64,000 nucleotides of DNA from UMGS1696 sp964621755 (GTDB lineage: Bacteria > Bacillota > Clostridia > Oscillospirales > CAG-272). Positions 26,250 through 35,230 of this stretch are shown piece after piece. Under the pieces are notes generated by a model. It was not told the DNA's origin and ran no database searches. It was given only the letters and a program-made list of their open reading frames with translations. The stretch is taken from assembly GCA_964621755.1 (NCBI GenBank), contig CAZUPI010000006.1, forward strand, positions 12,380-76,379, written 5' to 3'. The position numbers were made by a program, and so were the translations under genes. How positions within the stretch are numbered: position 1 is the first letter of the stretch; every line of letters begins with the position of its first letter.

Positions 26250-28220
26250 ATGGGAAAGATAAATATACTTGGATTTGACGTTGCCAACCTGATTGCGGCG
26301 GGCGAAGTCGTAGACCGGCCCTCCTCCGTTGTGAAGGAATTATTAGAAAATGCGCTCGACGCAGGAAGCACCGTCATTACAATTGAGATTCAGCGCGGCG
26401 GCGTGACTTTTATCCGGGTAGCTGACAACGGCTGCGGGATGGATACGGACGATTTGCCGACCTCTATCCTGCGTCACGCCACAAGCAAAATCAAAACTGC
26501 CGACGACCTTACCGATATTACAACCCTCGGATTCCGTGGGGAAGCTCTTGCCGCTATTGCATCGGTATCAAAGCTGCGGATTTTTTCGAAAGTCCGCGAA
26601 AATCCCTTCGGCGCGCTGCTTGAATCCAACGGCGGCGAAATCGTAAGCCTCACCGAAACCGGGTGCGCCGACGGCACCACCATCATTGTCGAGGATCTGT
26701 TCTTCAACGTCCCGGCAAGGCGGAAATTTCTAAAAAAAGACTCCACAGAAGCCATCGCGGTAAGCGCAGTCGTCGAAAAAATCGCGCTGTCCCGACCGGA
26801 TGTTTCCATCAAATACATAAGCGACGGCGAAATCAAGTTCATGACCGCCGGAAACGGGGCCTTGTCAGACACAATCTGGGCGTTATTCGGGCGGGAGACT
26901 GCCAAACGGTTCCTGAAAGTCGACCGGGAGGAGAACGGGATTCACGTGACCGGATACGTTTCCGAACCGGATATGTGCCGTTCCAACCGAAACATGCAGA
27001 ATTTCTTTATTAACGGCCGTTTCGTCAAAAGCAAGACTGCGTCCGCCGCGCTGGAGCAGGCGTATACTTCCAAAATCCCGGTAGACAAGTTTCCGTCGTG
27101 CGTACTAAACATCGAGCTGAATCCGGCGGCGGTCGACGTGAATGTGCATCCGGCGAAGCTCGAGGTAAAGTTTGCAAACGAAAAACTGATTTTCGACGCG
27201 GTTTATTATGCCGCTCTGTCCGCACTGGAAGCTGAGGCAAATCGTCCCGAATTGCAGGTCGGGAGACCCTTGGGCGGCACTGCGTCCCCACAGACGGCTC
27301 AGCAAAAGCCGCGGGTCTCCGGCATGACCGCAAAAGAACTGCAAAACGCCTTTGTGCCGCTGGATAAGAAAAAGCTGAACCTCGGCTCGCGGCAAATCGG
27401 ATTCGACAACGTGCAAAAAACGGTTTCACAGGCCGCGTCCGCCGTACAGAAGGAGCCGCCGCGTCCGAAAACGGAGGACGGCGCTGACGTATCGTATCTT
27501 GAAATGATGCGTATGCACCGCGAAGCCATCGACAAGGCAAACGAGAGCATACCCGCGCCGGTCAAACTGCCGATACCGGAAACCGCATCGGAAATCTCCC
27601 CCGACGAGATTCCGGAATACATCATCCTTGGAGAAGCGTACAACTGCTACGTTATCGTGCAGCTTGAAGACAGGCTTCTCATGATTGACAAGCACGCGGC
27701 GCACGAACGCATCCTCTTCGACGAGCTGTGCCGCAAAATGAAGCGTGCGGAGAAAAACGGTCAGCTGCTGCTCGCACCGTATGAGATAACCCTCTCCAAC
27801 GCGGAAGCAAACGCACTGTCCGAGTACGAGGACAAAATCCAAGCGATGGGTTTTGCCTATACAATAACGCAGCAAAGCGCGGCGTCGCAGAAGGCCTCCA
27901 TCACACAAATTCCGGGAGAGCTGTCCATCGATGAGGCGGCGGTCCTGTTCACCACGCTGGTCTCGCGGCTGTCAGACATCACAGCGAGCGTAGAATCCGC
28001 GTCGGCAGAATTTTTTGAATCCAGACTGTGGCAGGCGTCGTGCAAAGCGGCCATCAAAGGCGGCAGAATCTACGATATGGCGCACATCAAATGGATATGC
28101 GACCGCTTGCTCGTCAAGCCGAACGGCACAAAATCCGTCATCCGTACCTGCCCGCACGGCCGCCCTGTGGCTTTCGAAATCAAAAAATCCTCCATCGAAC
28201 GCCAGTTCGGGAGGAGTTAA
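26250..28220 (+). CDS. mutL: DNA mismatch repair protein MutL
   Basis: GHKL ATPase and mismatch-activated endonuclease, about 656 residues. N-terminal motifs are VKELLENALDAG, DNGCGM and GFRGEALAAIASVS. A variable linker follows, and the C-terminal domain carries the endonuclease motif DKHAAHERILFDE and the zinc-site motif CPHGRP near the end. ATG 26250 matches the usual MGKI start and has TAGGA upstream. The in-frame ATG at 26223 lies inside mutS. Presence of the endonuclease motif fits the MutH-less Firmicutes repair system. Confidence 0.96.
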   Translation: MGKINILGFDVANLIAAGEVVDRPSSVVKELLENALDAGSTVITIEIQRGGVTFIRVADNGCGMDTDDLPTSILRHATSKIKTADDLTDITTLGFRGEALAAIASVSKLRIFSKVRENPFGALLESNGGEIVSLTETGCADGTTIIVEDLFFNVPARRKFLKKDSTEAIAVSAVVEKIALSRPDVSIKYISDGEIKFMTAGNGALSDTIWALFGRETAKRFLKVDREENGIHVTGYVSEPDMCRSNRNMQNFFINGRFVKSKTASAALEQAYTSKIPVDKFPSCVLNIELNPAAVDVNVHPAKLEVKFANEKLIFDAVYYAALSALEAEANRPELQVGRPLGGTASPQTAQQKPRVSGMTAKELQNAFVPLDKKKLNLGSRQIGFDNVQKTVSQAASAVQKEPPRPKTEDGADVSYLEMMRMHREAIDKANESIPAPVKLPIPETASEISPDEIPEYIILGEAYNCYVIVQLEDRLLMIDKHAAHERILFDELCRKMKRAEKNGQLLLAPYEITLSNAEANALSEYEDKIQAMGFAYTITQQSAASQKASITQIPGELSIDEAAVLFTTLVSRLSDITASVESASAEFFESRLWQASCKAAIKGGRIYDMAHIKWICDRLLVKPNGTKSVIRTCPHGRPVAFEIKKSSIERQFGRS

Positions 28221-28298
28221 TGTTCAAAAAATTTTAATCTAATTTAGAAAGATAGCGTTTGGTGCAAAATTACAGTATGCCAGCTTAGGAGAATCAAA

Positions 28299-29441
28299 AT
28301 GTTTATGCTTATAAAAACTGATGAGCGCAGTTGTGCGCGGCGCGGGAGGCTGATTACACCGCATGGTGAAATCGAAACGCCCGTGTTTATGAATGTGGCG
28401 ACCTGCGCCGCGATTAAAGGCGGGCTTTCCGCCTTCGACCTGATGGACTTGGGCTGCCAGGTTATGCTTTCAAATACGTATCATCTGCACATCCGTCCGG
28501 GCGACAGACTTGTGCATGACCTCGGAGGACTGCAAAAGTTCACCGGCTGGGATAAGCCCACGCTGACCGACAGCGGCGGATTTCAGGTGTTCTCCCTCGC
28601 GAGCCTGCGCAAAATTAAAGAAGAAGGCGTGTATTTTGCGTCTCATATCGACGGCAAGCGGATTTTCATGGGACCTGAGGATAGCATGAGAATTCAGTCC
28701 AACCTAGGCTCCACCATCGCAATGGCGTTCGACGAATGCATTGAAAATCCAGCTGAGTATAACTATGTACGCAACTCCTGCGACCGCACCGCGCGCTGGC
28801 TCCGCCGCTGCAAGGAGGAGCTGTACCGTCTGTCGCAGCTTGAGGAGACCATCAACCCCGGTCAGCTTCTGTTTGGCATCAACCAAGGAAGCACCTATGC
28901 CGATTTGCGTATCCGCCATATGGAGCAGATTCGCGAGCTGGATACCCCCGGCTACGCCATCGGCGGTCTTGCAGTCGGTGAGGAAACCGAAGAAATGTAC
29001 CGCATTATCGAAACCGTGGAGCCGTATATGCCCAAGGACAAGCCGCGGTACTTGATGGGCGTCGGCACGCCGGTCAACATTGTGGAAGGCGTACACCGCG
29101 GCATTGACTTTTTCGACTGCGTAATGCCCTCGAGAAATGCGCGTCACGGCAACCTGTTTACGTGGAACGGCAAGATGAACCTGCTCAACGAAAAGTACCT
29201 GAACGACCCGCGTCCGATTGACGAAAACTGCGGCTGTCCGGCATGTCGTCATCACTCCCGTGCGTACATCCGTCACCTCATCAAGGCAAAAGAAGCGCTG
29301 GGAATGCGGCTGGCGGTTATGCACAACCTGTACTTTTACAACGACTTGACAAGAAAAATTCGCGAAGCGCTGGACGGCGGGTACTACGAGAGCTTTTACC
29401 AGAAGTACCGCATCGTACTGGGAGAGAGAAATCCGGATTAA
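28299..29441 (+). CDS. tgt: tRNA-guanine transglycosylase (queuine/preQ1)
   Basis: Exchanges guanine for preQ1 at position 34 of GUN-anticodon tRNAs, 380 residues. Key features: VMLSNTYHLHIRPG, LTDSGGFQVFSL with the catalytic-site Asp, MAFDECIENPA, the second Asp region FFDCVMPSRNARHG, and the zinc site CGCPACRHHSRAYIRHL. Ribosome site AGGAG precedes ATG 28299. It follows mutL and precedes the lipoylation genes. Confidence 0.96.
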   Translation: MFMLIKTDERSCARRGRLITPHGEIETPVFMNVATCAAIKGGLSAFDLMDLGCQVMLSNTYHLHIRPGDRLVHDLGGLQKFTGWDKPTLTDSGGFQVFSLASLRKIKEEGVYFASHIDGKRIFMGPEDSMRIQSNLGSTIAMAFDECIENPAEYNYVRNSCDRTARWLRRCKEELYRLSQLEETINPGQLLFGINQGSTYADLRIRHMEQIRELDTPGYAIGGLAVGEETEEMYRIIETVEPYMPKDKPRYLMGVGTPVNIVEGVHRGIDFFDCVMPSRNARHGNLFTWNGKMNLLNEKYLNDPRPIDENCGCPACRHHSRAYIRHLIKAKEALGMRLAVMHNLYFYNDLTRKIREALDGGYYESFYQKYRIVLGERNPD

Positions 29442-29462
29442 GGGATTTTTGCTTAATAAATC

Positions 29463-30365
29463 ATGATTTATCTTGAAAATAACGTCATCGACGCCGCCTA
29501 TTCCCTCGCGGTCGAGGAATTTATGCTCAATTACCGCACGTCCGGCGAATACCTCATGCTCTGGAGAAGCGCGCCGACCGTGGTCATCGGAAAATTCCAG
29601 AATGCGTACGGAGAAGTGTCGACGGCGGAGACCGCGCGTCGCGGAATCGCCCTCGTCAGACGAAACAGCGGCGGCGGTACGGTTTATCACGATACGGGAA
29701 ACCTCAACTTCACCATGTTCGCAGACCGCGGTGACAGCGCGCCCGATTACGAACGCTTTCTCACTCCCGTCGTGGCCGCGCTGCGTGAGCTTGGCGTTCC
29801 GGCAAGGATAGGGGATTCCTTCGACATTACGGTGGATGGGAAAAAAGTCAGCGGGAACGCACAGTCGGTGGTAAAAAACCGCGTCATGCACCACGGGACC
29901 CTGCTGTTTGACTCCGATTTGACCGTACTTCATGAAGTCACCGGACACGCAAGCGAGTCGGTAAAATCAAAGGCGATTCGAAGCAATCCGTCCCCTGTAT
30001 GCAATATCCGCCCGTTTTTGGTGCGCGATATGGAGATTGCGGAGTTTACGGAGTTCTTGAAAACCGCGCTGTGCGGCAAAGCTCCGGAAGTCCTGCGATT
30101 GAGTGAGGAGGAAATTATCGAAATCACACGCTTAGCTGACGAAAAATACCGCGCATGGGATTGGAATTATGGAAAATCGCCCGCCTTTACGAAGGATTGC
30201 GGCGCGTTTTCCGTAGACGTAAAATCCGGCGTGATTCTCGCGGTTCACGGAGATGACGCGTTGGCGGAAGCGTTGGTTGGTGCGCGGATGCACCCCGAAG
30301 AGGTGCGGTCCCGTCTGGATGGAAGAGATGCGCATAAGGAAGAGATTGTCAATATTTTATTTTAA
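29463..30365 (+). CDS. lplA: Lipoate-protein ligase A-like protein, copy 1
   Basis: Ligase that activates lipoate (or octanoate) with ATP and attaches it to a lysine of a lipoyl domain; 300 residues with both the catalytic and the small C-terminal accessory domains. Motifs: RRNSGGGTVYHDTGNLNFT, the catalytic Lys in DGKKVSGNAQ, MHHGTLLFDSDL, and WDWNYGKSPAF starting the accessory domain. It opens the lipoylation locus, 78 bases ahead of a free-standing lipoyl domain. No clear ribosome site precedes ATG 29463. Of the two LplA-like genes this is closer to textbook LplA. Confidence 0.9.
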   Translation: MIYLENNVIDAAYSLAVEEFMLNYRTSGEYLMLWRSAPTVVIGKFQNAYGEVSTAETARRGIALVRRNSGGGTVYHDTGNLNFTMFADRGDSAPDYERFLTPVVAALRELGVPARIGDSFDITVDGKKVSGNAQSVVKNRVMHHGTLLFDSDLTVLHEVTGHASESVKSKAIRSNPSPVCNIRPFLVRDMEIAEFTEFLKTALCGKAPEVLRLSEEEIIEITRLADEKYRAWDWNYGKSPAFTKDCGAFSVDVKSGVILAVHGDDALAEALVGARMHPEEVRSRLDGRDAHKEEIVNILF

Positions 30366-30442
30366 ATTCAAGCCATTCCAGCGTACCTGTTTTCTTACGC
30401 ATATTTTTAATACAATATTTTTATCAGGGAAAGGTCATATGT

Positions 30443-30685
30443 ATGAAAATCGAAATTAAAATGCCCGCTCTCCGTCCGGAGATGAAAAGCGGTGTACTGT
30501 GTCAGTGGAACGTCAGCGAAGGGGATACCATTAAGTCCGGCGAGGTTCTGTTTGAAGTAGAGACAGACAAAGTCGTAAGCGAGGTTGAGGCGGCGGCGGA
30601 TATGAAAATCGTCGAGCTGAAAGCAGAGGATGGCGATGAGGTAGCCTGCGGCACGGTGATTGCAGTCGCTGAGGTGGACGAATAA
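30443..30685 (+). CDS. Free-standing lipoyl domain protein
   Basis: An 80-residue protein that is just one lipoyl/biotinyl-type domain. The lipoylation motif ETDKVV places the acceptor at Lys43, followed by the usual SEVEAAADMKIVEL hairpin. There is no E3-binding domain, acyltransferase domain or linker, so it is not a truncated E2; start, ribosome site (aaagg) and stop are clean. It lies between a ligase gene and lipA and is probably their substrate. Its downstream partner enzyme is not in this window. It is shorter than glycine-cleavage H proteins (about 125 residues). Confidence 0.85.
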   Translation: MKIEIKMPALRPEMKSGVLCQWNVSEGDTIKSGEVLFEVETDKVVSEVEAAADMKIVELKAEDGDEVACGTVIAVAEVDE

Positions 30686-30699
30686 AGATAAAATCAAAG

Positions 30700-31689
30700 A
30701 TGGATAACCATAGCAAAATCATCAAAAAACCGGAATGGCTGAAGGTGCGGTATAACGAAGCTGAGGTGCGCGGCGTATACGCTTTGACCGACGGGTTGGG
30801 GCTTAACACCGTCTGTCGCGGCGCAAATTGCCCGAATATCGGTCAGTGCAGCCGGCGCCATACCGCGACATTTATGATTCTCGGGAACATCTGCACCCGA
30901 AACTGCCGCTTCTGCAACATCTCCCACACAAACGGAGCGCTTACCGAACCGGACCCTGACGAGCCGCGGAAAATCGGCTATGCCGCCAAAAAATTAGGAT
31001 TAAAGCATGTTGTTGTCACGTGTGTCACACGGGACGATTTACCGGACGGCGGCGCCGCGCAGTTTGCCGCGACGATTCGCGAGATTCGGGCGCAGAATCC
31101 AACCGCTACCGTAGAGGTGCTGATTTCCGATATGCAAGGCTCGCACGACGCGCTTGACGTCGTTATGGCGGAAAAGCCGGAAGTGCTGAATCACAACGTA
31201 GAGACCGTCCGCGAGCTGTATGCTGCGGTCCGTCCTGAGGCCGAATATGAACGCTCCCTCGACGTGCTGCGCTACTGCGCGTCGTTCGGAACGTCGCACA
31301 TCAAAACCGGCTTCATGCTCGGTCTCGGCGAAACCGACGAACAAATATACCGCCTGATGGACGACGTCCGCGCGGCCGGCTGCGATTTTCTCACCATCGG
31401 GCAGTATTTGCAGCCTACAAAATTCCATGCTCCGCTCGTGAGATACGTCACACCTGCGGAGTTCGACGCATACAAGGCCGCCGCCCTCTCGCGCGGATTT
31501 GCGCATGTCGCCTCAGCGCCGCTCGCACGCAGCTCGTATCTTGCCGCGGAGGCTTTAGACTCCGCAACGGAGGCTTTAGACTCCGCAACGGAGGCTTTGG
31601 ACTCCGCAACGGGGGCTTTGGACTCCGCAACGGGGGCTTTGGACTCCGCAACGGGGGCTTTGGACTCCGCAACGGGGGATAGAACATGA
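30700..31689 (+). CDS. lipA: Lipoyl synthase with repeat-encoded C-terminal tail
   Basis: Radical-SAM enzyme inserting two sulfurs into octanoyl groups on lipoyl domains, 329 residues. Both cluster motifs are intact: CRGANCPNIGQC (auxiliary cluster, CX4CX5C) and CTRNCRFC (radical SAM, CX3CX2C). The conserved RSSY motif that caps the auxiliary cluster is present near residue 280. Normal LipA proteins end soon after RSSY; here residues 284-329 are six copies of (E/G)ALDSAT plus GDRT, coded by a 21-bp minisatellite. The stop overlaps the start of the second ligase gene (ATGA). Position 15 bases after the lipoyl domain gene suggests one transcript. Confidence 0.95.
   Translation: MDNHSKIIKKPEWLKVRYNEAEVRGVYALTDGLGLNTVCRGANCPNIGQCSRRHTATFMILGNICTRNCRFCNISHTNGALTEPDPDEPRKIGYAAKKLGLKHVVVTCVTRDDLPDGGAAQFAATIREIRAQNPTATVEVLISDMQGSHDALDVVMAEKPEVLNHNVETVRELYAAVRPEAEYERSLDVLRYCASFGTSHIKTGFMLGLGETDEQIYRLMDDVRAAGCDFLTIGQYLQPTKFHAPLVRYVTPAEFDAYKAAALSRGFAHVASAPLARSSYLAAEALDSATEALDSATEALDSATGALDSATGALDSATGALDSATGDRT
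31549..31674 (+). repeat. 21-bp minisatellite, six copies, inside lipA
   Basis: Six head-to-tail 21-bp units code for EALDSAT (three) then GALDSAT (three). The units differ at only a few positions (GAG to GGG, TTA to TTG), so they are recent or actively homogenised. The unit length is a multiple of three, so copy changes would not alter the lipA frame or the overlap with the next gene. Confidence 0.95.
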
Positions 31690-32702
31690 TTTACGTCAAC
31701 ACAAATTCTACTGATGTATATTACAATTTCGGCTGCGAGTACTACTTCGCAACGGAAAAGCGGCTTTCGGACGACGTGTTCCTCCTCTGGAGCACGACGC
31801 CCACCCTTATGGTTGGCAAATACCAAAACACGCTCGAAGAAATCGACCACGAATATGCGCGCGCTCATGGGATAGCTATCGTTCGCCGCATGTCCGGCGG
31901 CGGTACAATTTACACAGACCCCGGCGGATGGCAGTTTACCTTCATCACGCGCAAGGGAAGCGAAAAAATCGAGTTCGCGCAGTTTATGAATCCGGTCGTG
32001 GACGCGCTCTGCTCCCTCGGACTTGACGTGCGCACCACCGGTCGAAACGATATCGCGCTGTATCCGGCAGGGTCGGAAACGGGGCTAAAAATCAGCGGCA
32101 ATACCCAGTTCAAAAAAAGCGGCGTCACGGTACATCACGGTTCCCTTCTGTTTGATACAGATATCGACGCGCTTGTACGTGCAACAACGCCGAAAGAATA
32201 CAAAATCACGTCAAAAGCGATAAAATCGGTCCGTGAACGCGTGACGAACATCCGTCCGCACCTCCCGGCCGACATGACAGGAGAGGAATTCCGGTCCTAT
32301 CTGGTCGAACGCCTGACCGGCAGCCGTCCGGAAAATCGCTATACCATCTCCCCGGAAGACGACGTGCGCATCCGGGAACTGGCAGCGGAAAAATTTGCGG
32401 ATGAACGCCTGATTTACGGGGCAAATCCGAAATTTGAAATAGAGCGCGAACTGCACCTGCCGGGCGGCACGGTGGAAATCGGACTGACCGTGAAGGGCGG
32501 AAAAATCACCTCCGCCGGACTGAACGGCGACTTTTTCGCGAGCGACGCGGCGGAAGACCTTGCACAGTCCCTTGTAGGCGTTTCCTACACTTACGACGAC
32601 GTGTCAGCGGCTCTCGAAAAAATATGCGGCGCAATTTACGGTATAGACGCGAAGGATATCGCAGACGGGATTTTCGAGATTTCCCAAAAGAACACTTTGT
32701 GA
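31686..32702 (+). CDS. Lipoate-protein ligase A-like protein, copy 2 (divergent)
   Basis: Second member of the biotin/lipoate A/B ligase family, 338 residues with a C-terminal accessory domain. It keeps RRMSGGGTIY and the catalytic-type Lys in GLKISGNTQ plus VHHGSLLFDTD. It differs from copy 1 at the substrate loop, with TDPGGWQFTF where copy 1 has HDTGNLNFT. It could therefore use another acyl donor (octanoyl-ACP, octanoate, lipoate) or move lipoyl groups between proteins. The start overlaps the lipA stop, so the two are translationally coupled. Which reaction it does is not decidable from sequence alone. Confidence 0.85.
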   Translation: MIYVNTNSTDVYYNFGCEYYFATEKRLSDDVFLLWSTTPTLMVGKYQNTLEEIDHEYARAHGIAIVRRMSGGGTIYTDPGGWQFTFITRKGSEKIEFAQFMNPVVDALCSLGLDVRTTGRNDIALYPAGSETGLKISGNTQFKKSGVTVHHGSLLFDTDIDALVRATTPKEYKITSKAIKSVRERVTNIRPHLPADMTGEEFRSYLVERLTGSRPENRYTISPEDDVRIRELAAEKFADERLIYGANPKFEIERELHLPGGTVEIGLTVKGGKITSAGLNGDFFASDAAEDLAQSLVGVSYTYDDVSAALEKICGAIYGIDAKDIADGIFEISQKNTL

Positions 32703-32718
32703 ATTTTCTTCCGCACTA

Positions 32719-32747
32719 TTGATATTCGGTGAGGTTTGTTATATAAT
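32719..32747 (+). promoter_or_regulatory. recA promoter
   Basis: TTGATA (32719-32724) and TATAAT (32742-32747) with a 17-bp spacer, 17 bases after the second ligase gene and 72 bases before recA. Confidence 0.8.
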
Positions 32748-32755
32748 AAGAATAG

Positions 32756-32769
32756 CGAAAATATGTTCG
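32756..32769 (+). promoter_or_regulatory. LexA (DinR) operator
   Basis: CGAAAATATGTTCG differs at one position from the Bacillus-type SOS box CGAACATATGTTCG. It covers the predicted recA transcription start, as expected for LexA repression. Confidence 0.75.
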
Positions 32770-32818
32770 TATTATTAGAAAGAGCAGAGAATTTAAAACA
32801 CCGAAAGGAACGAATCAA

Positions 32819-33949
32819 ATGGCAAAATCGACACCCAAAAAGCAAGTAGTGGACATGTCTGACAAAACGCCTGAGGAGAAGAAAAAGGCCCTCGATACCG
32901 CAATAAGCCAAATCGAAAAGAGTTTTGGAAAAGGCACCATCATCAAGATGGGCGAAAACCCGCGTCTGAGCGTATCGGCCGTATCAACCGGCTCCATCAC
33001 ACTCGATATGGCGCTCGGCATCGGCGGACTCCCGCGGGGCCGTATTATCGAAGTGTACGGCCCTGAATCCTCCGGTAAGACAACACTCGCCCTGCACGCA
33101 ATCGCGGAAGTCCAGAAGACCGGCGGCGAGGCAGCCTTCATCGACGCGGAGCACGCGCTCGACCCGGTATACGCCTCCGCGCTCGGCGTTAACATCGACA
33201 ATCTGCTTGTATCACAGCCCGACTCCGGCGAGCAAGGTCTTGAAATCTGTGAAGCACTCGTGCGCTCCGGCGCTATCGATATCGTCGTCATCGACTCGGT
33301 CGCTGCCCTTGTGCCGCAGCAGGAAATCGACGGCGACATGGGCGCGTCCCACGTAGGGCTTCAGGCAAGACTGATGTCGCAGGCGCTCCGCAAGCTGTCC
33401 GGAACCATTTCAAAAACCAACTGCATCGTAATCTTTATCAACCAGCTCCGCGAAAAGGTGGGCGTCATCTACGGAAATCCGGAAACCACCCCCGGCGGAC
33501 GTGCTCTGAAATTCTATTCGTCCGTGAGAATCGAAATCCGCAAGGCGGAGACCATCAAAAACGGGTCCGAAATTCTCGGCAACCGCGCAAAGTGCAAGGT
33601 GGTAAAGAATAAAGTTGCGCCGCCGTTCAAGAGCGCAGAATTCGACATTCTCTACGGCGAGGGTATTTCCAAAACGGGCGAAATCGTCGATTTGGCAACG
33701 GACCTTGGCATTCTCGAAAAGAGCGGCTCGTGGTACTCCTACGAGGGCAGCCGTCTGGCGCAGGGACGCGACAACGTCAAAAAGGCGCTCGCGGATGACC
33801 CCGCTCTGGCAGCAGAGCTGGAAGAAAAAATCAAAGCAACCGGTCATACTCCCAACATGGAGCGCGACGACATGGACGAAGAGCTTGACGAGGACGGAGA
33901 AGAGCTCGACATCCGCCTTCTCGACCTTGGCGAGGATGATGAGGTTTAA
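32819..33949 (+). CDS. recA: Recombinase RecA
   Basis: Strand-exchange ATPase and co-protease for LexA, 376 residues. Walker A is GPESSGKTT, Walker B IVVIDSVAAL, loop L2 region INQLREKVGVIYGNPETT, with an acidic C-terminal tail (MDEELDEDGEELDI). A short Lys/Glu-rich N-terminal extension precedes the usual ALDTAISQIEKSFGKG. It is the first gene of a recA-recF-recX group and sits behind a LexA box. Confidence 0.98.
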   Translation: MAKSTPKKQVVDMSDKTPEEKKKALDTAISQIEKSFGKGTIIKMGENPRLSVSAVSTGSITLDMALGIGGLPRGRIIEVYGPESSGKTTLALHAIAEVQKTGGEAAFIDAEHALDPVYASALGVNIDNLLVSQPDSGEQGLEICEALVRSGAIDIVVIDSVAALVPQQEIDGDMGASHVGLQARLMSQALRKLSGTISKTNCIVIFINQLREKVGVIYGNPETTPGGRALKFYSSVRIEIRKAETIKNGSEILGNRAKCKVVKNKVAPPFKSAEFDILYGEGISKTGEIVDLATDLGILEKSGSWYSYEGSRLAQGRDNVKKALADDPALAAELEEKIKATGHTPNMERDDMDEELDEDGEELDIRLLDLGEDDEV

Positions 33950-34045
33950 GCAAGGGGAACAATCTTCCCCGTCCAGACCTTTTCATGATTAGGTCTGCAC
34001 TGTGCTCTATTTCTTCACTTCATTTTTGGAAAGAGTTATTTTTTT

Positions 34046-35194
34046 ATGACAGTTTCGCGTGTGGCGTATCAGGATTGGCGCAATATGAGCGAATGCGCCG
34101 TCTCTCTCGGGGAGGGAATTAATGTTCTCTGGGGAATGAACGCTCAGGGAAAATCGAATATTCTTGAGGGGATTTACTACTTCGCGCGCGGACGTTCTTT
34201 TCGCGGTGCGCGGGACCGTGAGCTTATCCGATTCGGATGCGACTTTACTCGAGCGGAATTGTCCTTTCTGCGCGACGGATATGAGAATCATACCATCCTT
34301 GAGGCTGTCATCCCGAAAACCGGCAGAAAGCAGCTGTCCCGCAACGGTGCGCCGCTCTCCTCTGCAGCGGAAATGATGGGCAGCTTCCGGGCGGTACTGT
34401 TCTGTCCCGCGCATCTGACGATGGTCACAGGGGGGCCGCTGGAAAGGCGCACCTTTCTGGACATTGCCATCTCGCAACTCTCGCAGGCGTATCTGACGTA
34501 TCTCAGACGATACGCCAAAGTGCTTGCAGAGCGGAATTCTCTCCTCAAAAGCGCAGCGTCCGGCGGGCGGGTGACAGAGACCGAATGGGAGGTCTATGCA
34601 AAGCAGCTCTCCCTGTACGGCGCGTGGATTGCCGCCTATCGTGCGGAGTATGTGTCCTACCTTTCGGAGGCTGTGGCGCGCTACTTCGACGGTATGACAA
34701 GCGGACGAGAGACGCCGGAGCTGTCGTATACGTCACACGCACTGTACGACGACATGCCGCGTCCCCTCTCCAGAGGAGGTTCCGGTGAGCCGTCCGGCGA
34801 CGCGCTGTTTGAGAAACTGACCACCAACATTGACCGTGAAATTATCGTCGGTTCAACCTTATGGGGAACCCATAAGGACGACATTCGCCTGTCTCTGAAT
34901 GGAAAGGAAGCCAAGCTGTACGCGTCGCAGGGACAGCAGAGGAGCATCGTGCTGTCCATCAAGCTGGCGGAGGCGGAAATTTCGAAAAACCTCGGCGGCG
35001 AGTATCCGGCAATCCTCCTTGACGACGTGTTTTCCGAGCTTGACGAGTCCAGACGGCGGTATATCCTCGACTCACTGGGCGGCAGGCAGATTATCGTCAC
35101 ATCGTGCGAACCGGATATTATTCCCTCAAATCGCTCGGGAGATATTGTGTTCCGACATGTCGAAAACGGCGTTATTGCAGAACAGGACACTTAA
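34046..35194 (+). CDS. recF: DNA replication and repair protein RecF
   Basis: SMC-like ATPase that helps load RecA at gaps, 382 residues. Walker A lies in GMNAQGKSNILEGIYY, the ABC-type signature in YASQGQQRSIVLSIKLA, and Walker B in AILLDDVFSELD. The length is usual. In most bacteria recF sits beside dnaN near the origin; here it lies between recA and recX. The start ATG 34046 has only a weak upstream site. The recX frame follows closely. Confidence 0.93.
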   Translation: MTVSRVAYQDWRNMSECAVSLGEGINVLWGMNAQGKSNILEGIYYFARGRSFRGARDRELIRFGCDFTRAELSFLRDGYENHTILEAVIPKTGRKQLSRNGAPLSSAAEMMGSFRAVLFCPAHLTMVTGGPLERRTFLDIAISQLSQAYLTYLRRYAKVLAERNSLLKSAASGGRVTETEWEVYAKQLSLYGAWIAAYRAEYVSYLSEAVARYFDGMTSGRETPELSYTSHALYDDMPRPLSRGGSGEPSGDALFEKLTTNIDREIIVGSTLWGTHKDDIRLSLNGKEAKLYASQGQQRSIVLSIKLAEAEISKNLGGEYPAILLDDVFSELDESRRRYILDSLGGRQIIVTSCEPDIIPSNRSGDIVFRHVENGVIAEQDT

Positions 35195-35230
35195 AAATTG
35201 TTTATTAAGTCGATATTTATAAAAGAGGGC

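Noticed and set aside
31448..31687. Repeat-containing antisense frames (VAESKAP and LRSPKPP units)
   Set aside because: These are the other-frame readings of the 21-bp minisatellite in lipA.
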